Shown here: positions 45,322-57,225 of the stretch, one piece after another
Layout: each line of letters opens with the position of its first letter
Numbering within the stretch: the first letter of the stretch is position 1
Source: Allium sativum
Taxonomy: Eukaryota; Streptophyta; Magnoliopsida; Asparagales; Amaryllidaceae
NCBI GenBank assembly: GCA_030737875.1
Contig: CM060920.1
Span: forward strand, 478,422,861 to 478,486,860
DNA length: 64,000 nt
Reading direction: 5' to 3'
Notes under the pieces: generated by a model
Told to the model about the DNA's origin: nothing
The model's input: only the letters and a program-made list of their open reading frames with translations
Database searches by the model: none
Translations under genes and position numbers: made by a program

Positions 45322-48300
45322 ATGGATACCAGACAGAAATCTCGCCAACATCTTGAGGCAAGGTCAAAGTCTGCATCGGCCAATATTTCTACAATTGCTG
45401 CTAACTTTTATCCTGAATTTCCGATCCCCAAGCCTTTGACTAGAAAACCCAATGATAGTAAACCAAACAAACTTAGCGATCACAGGTATAAGACTTTATG
45501 TGCCCAATTCAATATATCAGAGGATGATTCTAAGCTTCCAGAGGACAATGAGTATGCGGATAACCCCCCTGAATATGTTGTTGTCAACCGATACATGTTG
45601 ACGATGGGTGGTGTCCCCCTTTTAACCCTTTCATAGATATGATTTTAAAGTGTCTGGCCATTGCCCCTATGCAACTTCACCCCAACAGTTACACTATCCT
45701 AACTTGCCTTTACATACATTTTATGAGAACTAAGGAACGCCCCTCATCCTTCGAAGAGGTTCACTCTTTATACACCTTCAAAAAGAAACAACCTTCGCCA
45801 TCGATTGTTAGCTCAGAAGGAAAGTACCCAAAGATTGTAACCGACTTGATGGAAAGTGTCAAGGGCTACTTAGAAAACTATTGCTTTGTACTCTGTCCTG
45901 ACAGCTTCTATGGAAGATGGATGGAAGGTGGTAATAGAATATTTGCATATTTTCCCTTTATCTCTACACTTAGCTTTGGCATGTTTAACCATCCTCTTTT
46001 ATTTTGCAGACCTGCCCTCTTCTGACTCCAATGATAATATTGGCGACGAGTTGTATGATACTTTACAGACCATTCCCGAGGCACAAAGAAGTAAGAGATA
46101 TCTCATTACCGAGGAATTTCTTTATCAGTACCATTTGCTTGATCCTTCCTGTACTCTCAAATTGCAGGTTTTTCCTAAGACAGGAATTGTCGGCAAAGGT
46201 CCTACTCGTAGGTCTTCCTTACAAAAATGCCCTAGTACTGCAGGAAGCAGTAAGACGCCCCCTAAGGCTAAGCTGTGTTCTGTTAAGGAAGGGAAGTCCG
46301 AGCATGACAAAGGGAAAAGTGGAAGTGTTAAGGAAGTGACTGAGGGAGGTGAGGAGGATTCAACTTCTTTACGAACTCTTTCTGACACGACTAAGGGAGA
46401 TAAAACAGCAGAAAATGCTGAAGTTGCTTCTGATGACAACACCGGTGCTAAGAAGACTTCTAAAGAACCCCCCACACCGGTTACTCCAAAAGGTTATTCT
46501 TCGGACACCTTTAAGGATTTAAGTGACATTTGCTCTGCTAAACACATTATTCCTCACGATGTTTCGCTATCAGCCCCTGCATTATCTGAAAAGTATAGAG
46601 GCAAGAGGACCATTGATGTAGGAACCTCATTAGATGACCCTTGCAAGAATCTCTATCCTGGAAAATCTGCTGTCAATATAGGACTCCTTTCAAATGCATC
46701 TCTTTATATTGGTTTGTTACTAAATCTGATTTGACAAGCATTTGCTTTTTAACATTGCTTACTGCTCTTCCGAACTTACTTTTTGAAGTTGTTTTATCCT
46801 CCATTGATATGAGTACTAAATTCTTGTCGCTTCTTTTTTGTCAGGGATAGAAGCAATGCCGAAGCCCTCATTTTTGCAAGATTTTAAAGAAAAGCAAAAC
46901 CAGCAAGATCCAAAGCGTTTTTTAAACATATCTCATCCTTCACAATATCCCCGTTGGCCTGACCCTCCTTAGCACTCACAAACATTTCACCAGTCTCGGC
47001 CACTTCCCGAGCTTCCCGAAACCGATGAACAAAGGCGATGGAGGAAGGATGACGTAGCTCGACGGGAGGAGAAGGAGAGGGAAAAGATCGAGAAGAAAAA
47101 GAAGAAATCCAAGCGAAAAGACAACGTGGGTGAAGGGAATAAGAGTGATTCTCGAAAGTGCCACAAGTTGGATGACTTTCCTATGTCAGACACTTATTCT
47201 ATCTTTAGGGAAATGCCCTTGGCCTCTCCATCAGTCATTCAGCCCTGCTGACCTTGAGACCATCATGAATAGGCCTCGCTATATTCCTGGTCCAGCTAAT
47301 TTTGGCCTTGCTGACCGGTTCCCAGATTGGAATCTTAGAGGAACATGTCTCAATCTGGATATATATCCTAATGACAAGCGAGATTTACTTGAGCAGTTTG
47401 ATGACCTTCAAGATAGTGCATCTACGCAGTTTGACGTGGCTTAGAACCAATTGCAAACATCTAGGGATCAATTTGACATAAGGCTGGACAAGCATAAACG
47501 TCAGGCCGAGAAACAATTAGGACAGTGGTGGTCCTTTGCTCGCGAACTTTCAAGGGTTAATGGGATTACCCTCGATCGTATTGCCACCTTAGAGAGTGAC
47601 AAGGTCGAATTGATTAAAGCCATAAAATCACAAGAGAAAATTATTGCTTCCCATTTCGATAAAGACTTAGAGTTATCAAACTTGGAGCTGGAAAAAAAAA
47701 GGCTCAAAGAAGAACTTGCTGCTGCGAAGCTGAACGAAAATACTCTATCAGCACAACTACAAAGAGCTCAAGCTACTAGACAGATGACTGAATCTCAGTT
47801 AGCCGTGGAAAAGAACTTATCAACCGCCCATCAACAAGAGAATGCCACTCTTCGTGAAAAGGTTTCTTCACTCAACACGGCCCTTAAGGGGGGAAAACTT
47901 AAAGCTGCCGCTGATCTTGAAAAGGTTCGCTTAGATTATGAAGCTTCCTTTTTTTGACTTTTATGTCTATAGTGTTATGAACAAAGGAAGCTTGCGTTTT
48001 TTGGAGGAAAAATTCGAGATTACTCTTGCTCTTGTTTGGGAGCGAATTCTAGAAATCAACGAAGGCTTCTGCAGTGAAGACGATCTCATTGGGGATCTCC
48101 TTGATCGAAAGTCTTGTGATGCTTTAGTTGTGGGGAAGGCTCAGTTAGCAGCGGCAAGGGGTCTTCTTGAAGACAGAGTTGGGTGTTCAAGGGAACCCAT
48201 TCTCGATACAAATGTTGAAGCCCATGTGGACACTGTCGATGTTGAGGCCTCTGGTTCACAGACTTCTGTTGATCTTCCTGACCTTCAGAAAGACAAAAAT

Positions 48301-48933
48301 GGAGGCAATGATGTTAGTAGCCCTCTTGATGCAAGCAGGTTTGAAGTCGAATCACGTATGAATATAGAGCTGGGTCACACGGTTGCTGGTAAAACTAAGA
48401 TTGTTCAATTCATACCAAACCTAGACCATCTGTTCACTTCTCCCGATACCACTACATATTTAGCTCACTGTTTGTCTTCCTTAGGTCTGATCTCACCGAC
48501 ACTTCCTTCCGGTGGATTCACTTCCATGGTAACTGAAGCCAGGACCACAGACTCCATTCTAATATCGACACCCCCTTCCCCAGCTTATATTCCATGCCAG
48601 CGTGACAAGCCTCTGCTTAATGTTATGACCCCGGGATCCCTGGACACCAAGATTGATGCAATTGCAGACTTGGACAAGGACGTAGATTATTTCTCAAGTG
48701 AGGGAGGTTCAGAGCATAATGACGAGTCCCCGGCACAAGACACTGAGATTCAAGGAAAACGGGAAACCTCTTTAACCCGCAAGGGAAAGAGAACGATCAG
48801 GAAGAAGAAGAAAGAAAAGGTTGTTACTATATCTTCCCAAGAGAGTCCCAGTGGTACAGTGATCAAAGGTGGAGATCAATCGGTCGGACCAACTTTGAGG
48901 TCTGGGGGCTCAAAGAGTGGAAAGAAGAAGTAA
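45322..48933 (+). pseudogene. Antisense ORF (aORF) of the Tat/Retand element, degenerate, with introns
   Basis: Coding sequence on the strand opposite to gag-pol, between integrase and the 3' LTR, as in Retand-type elements. The start at 45322 gives MDTRQKSRQH. The N-terminal part contains NPPEYVVVNRYMLTMGGVPL and VTDLMESVKGYLENYCFVL, reminiscent of the plant 'putative gypsy-type transposon' domain (Transposase_28-like). A frameshift lies near 45620. A probable 82-bp intron (GT 45928, AG 46009) and a second (about 46712-46844, ending TTTTTTGTCAG) have consistent phases. The middle is Lys/Ser/Thr-rich. 47451-47957 is a long coiled coil, and 47938-48933 a conserved-looking C-terminal domain (FLEEKFEITLALVWERI) with a basic end. 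Stops near 46970 and 47250 and several frame changes show it is inactive. The protein's role is unknown. Confidence 0.75.
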
Positions 48934-49744
48934 TGCCTTAAACCAGTTTCCCATATTTTGTCATTTCCTTTTATGTACTTCATTTAGACCGATTGTATAT
49001 GCGAGTGCCAGCCCTCACTCACTACTTTTACGCTTGACTTTGTAATTCTGTGATCTGACTCTGTGCTGCTAAAATGAAACCGTGTTCTTCTTATTGCACT
49101 TGACCTTTGTCTTACTTTACTGCTTTGCATTCTGCACTTATCATCTTTTCATGATTGCAAGACAAAGATTTTACACTGTAAGTTACTTGTTAACACAATA
49201 CCTGGTATAAAAATGATCCCGGGGTATTTTAGTAAGTTATTTTCAATCGTGGTATTTTCTACTACCCCTTCTTGATTTTAGCTGAAGCAACTTCTGAAAC
49301 TTCTTTTCCATGAACAATCATCTTTGTTTTTATCACGGTACTGTAGTTCTCAAGTTTGCCTTGGCCATTTCGGGGTTTAACTTAGGTTGAACCTTTAGAC
49401 CCAGGTTGCGACAAATCTGCGGTATGTTTAAGAGACAAACATTATTGAATTTCTTTAATGTGGAAGTATTGCCCCCATTACAAGATTTTCCACAGACTTC
49501 TTAGAGTTTAGAAACCATACTCTATGGTTGATTTCCATCAGAACCTTTGAGTCATGTGTTCCTGCTATCACTGACTTTTAGCGTAATTCTGACTAAATGT
49601 TCCCGGCTTAGCTGTTCCAGCTCATAGCTTTTAAATGAGGGTAAGGTCTTTGTTTTTTGCGCCTATGTTTGAGAGGTCTTATATTTTCGTTTCCATGAGG
49701 AAATATTTGTAAACCCGTTATTCATTATGACTGAATGACTCAGT

Positions 49745-50215
49745 CACTTGTAGAATTTGTAGGGTGCCTCTGGGATGGTCTTTGGGTTCGTCACTAATCA
49801 AATTTGGAGGACCCGACTTATGATCGGATGCCCCAGTGGAGTTCTTTTAAAGTCCGCCAGTAGCTGGATTTGGAAGATCCAGAACTAATAGTTGGGTTTA
49901 GAGGACCCAACATCTGATCGGATGCCTCCGAAGAGGTCTTATAAGCCCAGTGTTTATATCGCTATCCAGCCATGTATTAATAGCACTGACGATGAACCGA
50001 GTTCCCCTCGGGGAGGTCTTTGATTTATGAACTCAATATTTATTACGGCCGGACCATGTATAAATGGTTCGGAAAACTAACTAAGTGCCCCATCGGGGAG
50101 GTATTTGGTTTTAAAACCCAATGTTCATCGCAATCCGGCCATGTATTAACGGCGTTGGCGATTGATTGGGTGCCCCTTGGGGATGTCTTTGGTTTATCAT
50201 TGTGCAGTTTCTTAG
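49745..50215. repeat. Tandem repeats of about 90-110 bp between aORF and integrase
   Basis: Four or so units share CCCCTCGGGGAGGTCTTTG, an AACCCAATGTTTAT-like segment and CCGGCCATGTATTAA(C/T)GGC, with GGATTTGGAGGACCC variants at the left. A second repeat array of the same Tat element. 48934-49744 has no gene or repeat I recognise. Confidence 0.75.
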
Positions 50216-50479
50216 GTCAAAGGCTAGCTCATTTGTTGGTTTTTATTATGACTTGTTAGAGCTAGGGCCTTTAACTTACAATTAAGAAGGTGCCCCTTTG
50301 GCGAAACTCACAGTTTCATTTGTGATTAGAATCAAATTAAAATCGAACTTCAGTGAGTAACTTGCAAATGTATGATTTAGGCAAGCAATTCGATTCCTTT
50401 CATTTATATTTACAAAACATGTTATAGCATTGCATGATATTTACAATGCATGTTATTTACAAACAATACGAAAGGAACA

Positions 50480-51705
50480 TTAAAAGAAGTAGCGTCGGAG
50501 ATGTATAGCATTCCATGCTCTTGGGAGTTGGACTCCGTCCATTGTTCTCAGTTCAAACGTACCATCCGAGAATTTTTGGCTTATCACATATGGTCCCTCC
50601 CAGTTGGGTCCTAGTACTCCGGTTCCTGCCATGATTTTCTTAAGAACGAGATCCCCAACTTGGAAAGCTCTTCGCTTAACTCGAGCATTAAAATGACGAC
50701 CTATTCTTCTATGATGTGCCATAATTCTGTGTTCTGATTCTTTTCTTCTTTCCTCGAGTAAGTCAAGCACTTCGAGTTGAAGTTTTTCATTCTCCGCTTG
50801 GTTGAAGTAGATTCTTCTATGAGTCGGAACTTATAGCTCAACCGGGATCATTGCTTCGGATCCAAATGCGAGGGAAAACGGAGTGTGCCCTGTTGCAGTT
50901 TTATGGGTAGTTCGGTATGACCATAGTGCAAGCGGAAGCTAATCAACCCAACCACCCTTGGCTTTCTCAAGTCGTTTTTTGATGGTTGATTTCAGGATCT
51001 TGTTGGTTGCTTCAACTTGCCCGTTAGCTTGCGGATGGGCGAGGGCTGAAAAACTTTTCTTGATCTTGTATTTGGAACAAAAGTCTAGGAACTCGGCGCT
51101 CTCAAACTGAGCCCATTATCAGCGATTATTTTCTGTGGTATGCCAAACCTGCAGATGATGTTTTTCAAAACAAAGTTGATCACCTTCTTTGTAGTAATAG
51201 TGGCTAGTGGCTTAGCTTCAGCCCATTTAGTAAAATAGTCAACTGCCACTATTGCGTACTTCATATTTGATTTTGAAGTGGGTAGTGCCCTAATCAAATC
51301 TATGCCCCAGACAGCAAATGGCCATGGACTGACCATCTGGGTCAACTCGTTTAGTGGTGCTCTTGGAATTTTTGCGAATCTTTGACACTTATCACATCTT
51401 TTGTTATAAGTCATCGTATCCAAGTTTACATTAGGCCAAAAATAACTGTATCACAGAACATTCTTGGCTAATGCCTGACCACCAATGTGACCTCCGCAGT
51501 CTCCCTCATGCAGTTCTGCTTAGATTGCTTTTGACTCTTCCTTGGACACAAATCGTAGTAATGGTATAGAGAATCCTCGTCTATACAACCTCCCGTCCTG
51601 AGCAAGATATAACAGAGCCTTGCGCAGTATTTTCCTCTGCTTTTTTGGTTCCTCGGGAAGCGTTCCGTTGAGGATATATTCCTTAATTGGTGTCATCCAC
51701 GACAT
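50480..51705 (-). pseudogene. Integrase region of the Tat/Retand pol
   Basis: Order on the minus strand: N-terminal segment 51520-51705 (LLYLAQDGRLYRRGFSIPL), zinc-finger end with CDKCQRFAK, catalytic core 51085-51423 (WGIDLIRALPTSKS, VDYFTKWAEA, RFGIPQKIIADNG), then C-terminal segment 50480-50770 (FQVGDLVLKKIMAGTGVLGP, NWEGPYVI). First and second core Asp are visible in GIDLI and ADNG, but the sequence after ADNG departs from the usual TQF and there are stops and frame changes (for example near 51085 and 50800), so it is non-functional. It would insert the cDNA into the genome. Confidence 0.9.
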
Positions 51706-51720
51706 AGGTTCTTCAACTGT

Positions 51721-52325
51721 TTACATGATCCAGTCAACATCTTCCTCTTCAATGGCAGGGGTTGTAAGGACTTCAATAGGTATTAGCCCAAGCAAGTGTG
51801 CATCAGAAGAACTAGCATATTTAGCGAGAGCGTCCGCCTTTGTCTTTTCTTCTCTTGGAATGTAAGATATAGTGTAGTGATCGAGGTTGTTGAGAAGTTC
51901 CATAGCTTTAATAAGATAAGAAGGAAGATTTCCAACTTCGGTTTGGAATTCCCCAAGGACATGACTCACTACCAATTGGGAATCACTGAAGATGTGCATG
52001 GTTTTTAAATTCAGCTCTTTTGGTAGTTTTAATTCGTTTATCAATGCTTTGTATTCGGCTTCATTATTGGTTGACGAAAATTCCAACCTTAATGCATAAC
52101 ACAAGGAATGGCCTTCTAGAGTTTCTAAGACAATTCCGGCTCCCGAACAGTAATCATTCTTTGAGCCATCAATGTACATCTTCCAGCTTTCGACTGTTCT
52201 TGTTGGTTCCTCAATTCCATCTCCTCTGTCCATGAATTCGGCATTGAAATCTGCTAAAGCTTGCCCATTGATAGCTCTTCGAGGGTGATAGGTGATGTCA
52301 TATTGGCTGAGCTCAATATTCCACT
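51721..52325 (-). pseudogene. Second (archaeal-type) RNase H of the Tat/Retand pol
   Basis: About 200 codons in one open frame, from YDITYHPRRAINGQALADF through WKMYIDGSKNDYCSGAGIVL, STNNEAEYKALINELKL, HIFSDSQLVVSHV and YIPREEKTKADALAK. Candidate catalytic acids are D in YIDGS, E in NEAEY, D in SDSQ and D in KADALAK, so the active site appears preserved. This extra RNase H after the first one identifies the Tat lineage. The frame shifts relative to the neighbouring domain at about 52325-52500. Confidence 0.9.
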
Positions 52326-52838
52326 TCAGTAACCTTCCAGAGGTTTCCGGACAGAAGAGAATTTTCCTAGAGGCTGATCGGTGTGGACTTTTATTGGATG
52401 GGACTGGAAATATGGTCTCAATTTCTTTGAGGCAACGAGTAGACAATACGAAAGTTTTTCTAGCTTTGGGTAATTCAACTCTGCCCCAACAAGCCACTTA
52501 CTAATATAGTAAATCGGACGTTGGATCTTAGCATCCTCTCGGACGAGCGCGGCGCTCAGGGCATATGGCGATATAGCCAAGTATAGGAACAACTCTTCTC
52601 CATTTCTGGGTTTAGAAAGCATCGGTGGAGACTCCAAATGTTGAATTAACAGTTCGAAATCAATTTGACATTCTGGGGTCCATTGGAAGTCTTTCTTTCC
52701 TTTCCTTAAAGCGTCAAAAAGTGGGATGCATCGATCCGTTGCTTTAGAGATGAAGCGGTTAAGGGCAACAATTTTCCCATTCAAGCTCTGAAGCTCCTTT
52801 ATTTTTTTTGGTGCTCGCATTTCTCGTAATGACGTGAT
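52326..52838 (-). pseudogene. First RNase H / RT connection of the Tat/Retand pol
   Basis: Open frame with KKIKELQSLNGKIVALNRFI, FQWTPECQIDFELLIQHL, LYLAISPYALSAALVRED and IYYISKWLVGAELNYPKLEK, the usual RT-thumb/gypsy RNase H order. It follows RT with a stop in between near 52830 and overlaps the second RNase H in another frame, so a frameshift separates them. It would degrade RNA in RNA-DNA hybrids during reverse transcription. Confidence 0.9.
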
Positions 52839-53722
52839 CTAGAAAGGATTTGCCTCAATGCCCCTGGAATTGACTATGAATCTGAGAAATTTACCTGAAG
52901 AAACCCCGAATGAGCATTTCAGAGGATTTAACTTCATGCCGAATTTTGCAAGGATATGGAACATCTCTGCTAGATCCTCTAGGTGATCTTCAGCCTTTTT
53001 GGACTTTACTAACATGTCACCAACATAAAACTCATTAGTGTTCCCAATTTGGGATTTGAACATGGAGTTCACAAGACGCTGGTATGTTGCTCCTGCATTC
53101 TTTAGTCCAAATGGCATAACCTTATAACAGTACAAGCCTCTGTCAGTTATAAAACTTGTGTTCTCCTGATCCGGTTCATGCACCATAATTTGATTGTATC
53201 CAGAATACGCATCCATGAAAGATAATTGTGCATGCCCCGCAGTTGCATCGACAAGCTGGTTGATTCTAGGTAGAGGGAAACTGTCCTTGGGTCATGCTTT
53301 GTTAAGGTCTGAGTAGTCTATATATGCATACTCTCACTTGCCATTAGACTTCTTGATGAGAACTGGATTCGAGACCCAGTCGGGATATGTAGATGCTTGT
53401 ATAAAATTATTCTTAAAAAGTCTATCTACTTCTTCTTTTAATGCCATCGATCTTTCAGGTCCCTGAGTTCGTCGTTTCTATTTTACAGGAGTTAAATTGG
53501 AATTAACATTTAATTTATGAACAATTACATCTGTTGATATTTCATACATGTCTGAATGCGTCCAAGCAAAAAGACATCTAAGTTTGCTTTTATAAACAAT
53601 ATCAAATTCTTTTGCAGATTTTGGCCCAACTCAGATCCTATCTTTAAGACTCGGTCAGGATCTTTATCATGTATTGAAATAGAAATGGTATCTTCAGCCG
53701 ATGCTGCTCTGTCTTCCCCCAT
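52839..53722 (-). pseudogene. Reverse transcriptase of the Tat/Retand pol, catalytic Asp lost
   Basis: N-terminal part 53525-53722 (LILFIKANLDVF), then broken sequence with FPLPRINQLVDATAGHAQL, and the palm 52839-53216 (MDAYSGYNQIMVHEPDQENT, YKVMPFGLKNAGATYQRLVN). The motif usually written YVDD reads YVGD here (NEFYVGDMLVKSKK), removing a metal-binding aspartate. In-frame stops occur around 53290-53480. The enzyme is dead on both counts. Confidence 0.92.
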
Positions 53723-53956
53723 ACTGGTTTTTCTTGGATCGATTTCCTTCTGAACCCCACTATGTTCACCGGTATGAGGGCCCGGCCTTAATTGCTATAT
53801 GGAGGATTCATGAATGCGGAGCGGAAGCTCTGCATTCTTTTTCACTTCTCTCTTCCTTGCCTCGGCAAGTTCCATCAGGTAGCACTCCCTTGCTGTTTGC
53901 TGATCGTCTTTGACTACTCCAACCCCGTTTTCAGTGGGAAATTTCATCGTTAGGCA

Positions 53957-54391
53957 CTATGGCACCATTGTTATTCTGAAAGCTGCAAGAGTTGGTCTTC
54001 CAAGGAAAGCATTATAAGCGGACCACTCATTGATTATGACAAAATCTTGCTTCTGTGCCACCTTGTTTTCCCCTTCTCCGAGCTCAACAAGTAGATTGAT
54101 GACTCCGATTGGCTGAACAGCTTGTCCAGTGAATCCATGAATTTTACTCTGACAAGCCTTCATATCCTCCATGGAGAGCTTCATCCTTTGTAAAGCACTG
54201 ACGAAAAGGACATTGACAGATGGACCACTGTCAACTTGAACTCTTCTAACAATGGCAGGACCCAGTCCTATGGTTATTACCATTGGATCTTTAGTTGGAG
54301 TTACCAATCCCTCTGAGTCTCGATCCTTAAACACAATGTCATCCCAGGGTGACCTTAGTATCTTTGTTGGAAAAGCTTCATCCATAATCAT
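53957..54391 (-). pseudogene. Protease region of the Tat/Retand pol
   Basis: 144-codon frame with PMVITIGLGPAIVRRVQVDS, GPSVNVLFVSALQRM and NAFLGRPTLAAF, the aspartic protease pattern of Tat elements. The flap/active-site segment is VDSGPSVNVL, so the Asp and Gly are present but the next residues deviate from the usual GSS/GTS. A frame change separates it from gag and from RT (53723-53956 is not clearly coding). Confidence 0.85.
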
Positions 54392-54582
54392 GAGTTCTTC
54401 TCCCCTCGGGAGGTTTTCATCTCATTAGCATATTTCACAATGTCCCCCTAGTTTTTTCCTGCAGGGTGTGGACCTCCTGAAATGGTGTTAATGATCAACC
54501 TTGGCATGCCAACGTTTGCAGCATTTTCACTTTGCTTTGGATTTTCTGTGGAGGTTCCTTGACCTTGGGGAGCCTGAATACT

Positions 54583-56148
54583 TTACGGGTTCTTCGTGTA
54601 TTGCTGAAGTCTATTCTTCCTTATTAGTTCCTCGATTAGGCTCTTTAAGTGCCTACACTCATTCGTGCTATGACCTGGCTGGTTGTGAAACCGGAAAAAT
54701 CTCTTGGATTTTATGGCGACATCGCTAACCTTTATCAGCTTTGGTATCGGGTACTCTTCAGTCTCCTTAGTGGCCATGAAAATATTTTCCACCGTTTCGT
54801 TTAATGGGGTCAACTCTGAGTTCTTGAAGAAGCGAAAATTTTGTTGACTTGATTGTCTTTCCCATCATTACACCGTTTCTGACCTCTAGGGTTTTTATGA
54901 TTGCTTTTTACATCATTGTTCTTCTTTTCAGATTGTATGCTGCTTTCCGGGATATCCATAGCATAGGCAGGATCCTCATCTGCACCTATGTATTCCTCAA
55001 CCTTATCAAACAACTCCTCAAAAGTACTTGGCTTCTCTTTTTTATCCACCGTCCGAGCTTAGTTTTCTTATTTATAGCCCCCTTTAAGGCCATCAAAGCC
55101 AGGCGAGGCTCATAGTTTCCCACTTCTGCTGCAGCGGTATTAAAGCAAGTAAGGAAGGCCCTAACGGATTCTCCGGGTCTTTTCTCGAGTTCATTCAATT
55201 TCATAACATCTCGCACTTTTGTGGCTTGAAGTACGAATTGCTCCCTAAACAACTTGGCCAGAGTAGCGAAATCATCCACTGACCTTGGTGGTAATTTGGT
55301 GAACCAAAGCGACGCCACCCCCTCAGGTCGGAAAATACAAACACTTCAACTCATCAGTGGAATGAGCCCCATCCATGTGTTGATCGTACTTGAATAGAAA
55401 CACATTTGGATCGGTCGTCCCATTATAAGCTTGCACTACCAGAGGCTTGAATTTTTCGGATATGGTGCCATTTTGATCCTTTCGGTGAGCGGAGTTTTTG
55501 TGGGAGCAAATCCCCGTTCTTTTTCATCATCCTGCTTCTTCTGATTTCTCTCCATGATTTTATGGATCATTTCTGATATTCGCTCCTCCTTATTGTGTTG
55601 GTCCGCGGGGCAGACACAGTCTTCCCGACCTGATGTCTGCCTAAGCAGACGGTCACGGTTCGGATTTCGGGGCCCTGAACCTCCTGCTTGGAGAGGTGCC
55701 CCTTTGGCGGAACCAAGCACTTGTTGAGAAGTCGCTTTATCAGGGTGGTTGTGAGTGGGTAGCTTTGCTGCTTATGGTTAGTATTTGCCATCTCTTGGAC
55801 AAAATTTTCTCGGATTGGGCTTGAAGAAGAAGAACCAGTGTTTTCTATATGCGGACTCTATATGGATTTAGCAAGGGCGGTCTTCATGGTGACTTTTGCT
55901 GTAGCGGCTTGCATGGCAAACATCGTTTCGAGTCTCTTCATCATGGCCTCATTTGCAATATTCATTTGGTTAGTTAAAGTTGCGGCCACTTCGTCTAACT
56001 CTTGTCTTATTATGGCGGCTCCGGCCCCGGAACCTTCCCCAACTTCAAATCGAGTGATAGGAGGAGTAGTTTCACAATCGGTGATATTATCACCATTCTC
56101 GGCATTTTGATCTGTGAGCCACTTAGGCGGTCTACCAGGTTTACCCAT
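54583..56148 (-). pseudogene. Gag region of the Tat/Retand element
   Basis: Starts at 56148 (MGKPGRPPKWLTDQNAENGD), 107 nt after the primer site. The capsid-like part at 54986-55318 has WFTKLPPRSVDDFATLAKLF and RPGESVRAFLTCFNTAA. A zinc-knuckle remnant is at about 54670-54710 (FHNQPGHSTNECRHLK, with the first Cys replaced by Phe). Pieces lie in three different frames, so several frameshifts are present. It would form the capsid. Confidence 0.88.
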
Positions 56149-56254
56149 AGTTTTGGCAAAGGCTTGGAGTAGATCGCAGTGAAATAGGATTGGATCTTTT
56201 TAATGCAAGGCTTAAAAACTTGTGGAAGAATGAGAGAAGACGGAGGACTGAATC

Positions 56255-56274
56255 GGCCCCATGGTGGGCGCCAA
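56255..56274 (-). promoter_or_regulatory. Primer binding site of the Tat/Retand element
   Basis: On the minus strand TTGGCGCCCACCATGGGGCC, one base after the 5' LTR end. A GGCGCCCACC primer site is typical of Tat-lineage elements. Confidence 0.85.
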
Positions 56275-56275
56275 T

Positions 56276-57225
56276 TGTTGATCTCAAAATTTGAATCAAT
56301 ACCAAGGATGCAAGATGCACTTCACAATATCCTCAAGAATAGTAAAAATGGAGCCAAAAAACCAGAAAAATGCAAGTAATGAGAGACACAAAGTTTTTAT
56401 AGTGGTTCGATCAAGTGTGATCTACATCCACTTTGCAAAGTGATTCCATTATTGCATTTAGAATTACAAAGCAAACATATTCTCTCAATACATTCAGAAT
56501 TCACCTCACTTTTCTCACATTTTGACTTAGTGAAGTTCCTATGAGAAATAAATGAGATCCTCCAAGTATGGATGTTCATATAATCAATCCAAATTCTCTC
56601 ACAAGTTTTGATGAATCTTCATGTCTTTGCAATGAATCCGGAAATGAATCTTTGAATTGAAGTGTTTGAGATGATCAAATTACTTAGAAGAAGTTGAGAA
56701 TAGAGTTTAACAGCCCTTTGGGATCACCCAGAAGCCTCTCCCATTAAAGTGGAGTTGAACCTCAATTTATAGAAGTGAGGAATGAGTGTAATATAGCTTT
56801 CAGGATTTGGATCAGGGTGTTGAGTATTTACGAGAATGCCACTGCAGCTAATTGCCAATTTCCAAGCTTCTGCCTGATCTAAAGCCCCTCGAGCCGATTC
56901 AATTTGTTCCCATCCGATCCAGAACCCCTCGAGCCAGTGCACTGCACTTCATCCCGGTCCAGAACCTCTTGAGTCAATGCAACGCGCTTCAGCCCGGTCC
57001 AGAACCTCTCCAGTTGCTTCTCGAGTCGAACCAGATGTTACCGTCTGATCCAACTGCTTTTCGAGCCGCTCCAGTGTGCCTCTGCCCGATCCAACTGCCT
57101 CTTGAGCCGAACCAGATGCTACTGTCTGATCCAATTGCTTCTCGAGCTGCTCCAGAGTGCCTTTGCTCGATCCAACCTATTACTAAACTAATTGATCCAA
57201 TGCCATGTAAATTTTGTGGATAATA
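56276..57225 (-). mobile_element. Tat/Retand 5' LTR
   Basis: 950 bp. The minus-strand start is TATTATCC instead of TGTTATCC (mutated terminus at 57225), and the end is GAGATCAACA at 56276. Contains about 75 bp (56675-56750) absent from the other LTR, and a TATA-like box at 56765-56772. Confidence 0.88.
56765..56772 (-). promoter_or_regulatory. TATA-like box, Tat/Retand 5' LTR
   Basis: TCTATAAATTGAGG on the minus strand, 455 nt into the LTR. The predicted start site is near 56735. Confidence 0.55.

Larger units (their letters stand above)
42962..57225 (-). mobile_element. Tat/Retand-like Ty3-gypsy retrotransposon (degenerate, 14.3 kb)
   Basis: Minus-strand element with LTRs at 56276-57225 (5') and 42962-43864 (3'), a primer site, a purine tract, gag-pol in the order gag, protease, RT, RNase H, second RNase H, integrase, then an antisense ORF before the 3' LTR. 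The second (archaeal-type) RNase H and the antisense ORF mark the Tat lineage, Retand group. It splits element B's LTR: flanks GTACCCC and ACCCATTTG line up with family A's uninterrupted GTACACCTATTTG. The 5-bp duplication is imperfect (ACCCC/ACCCA). LTRs differ by roughly 6-7% in the stretch I compared plus an indel of about 75 bp, so it is far older than element A. Every coding domain has frameshifts or stops. Confidence 0.92.
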
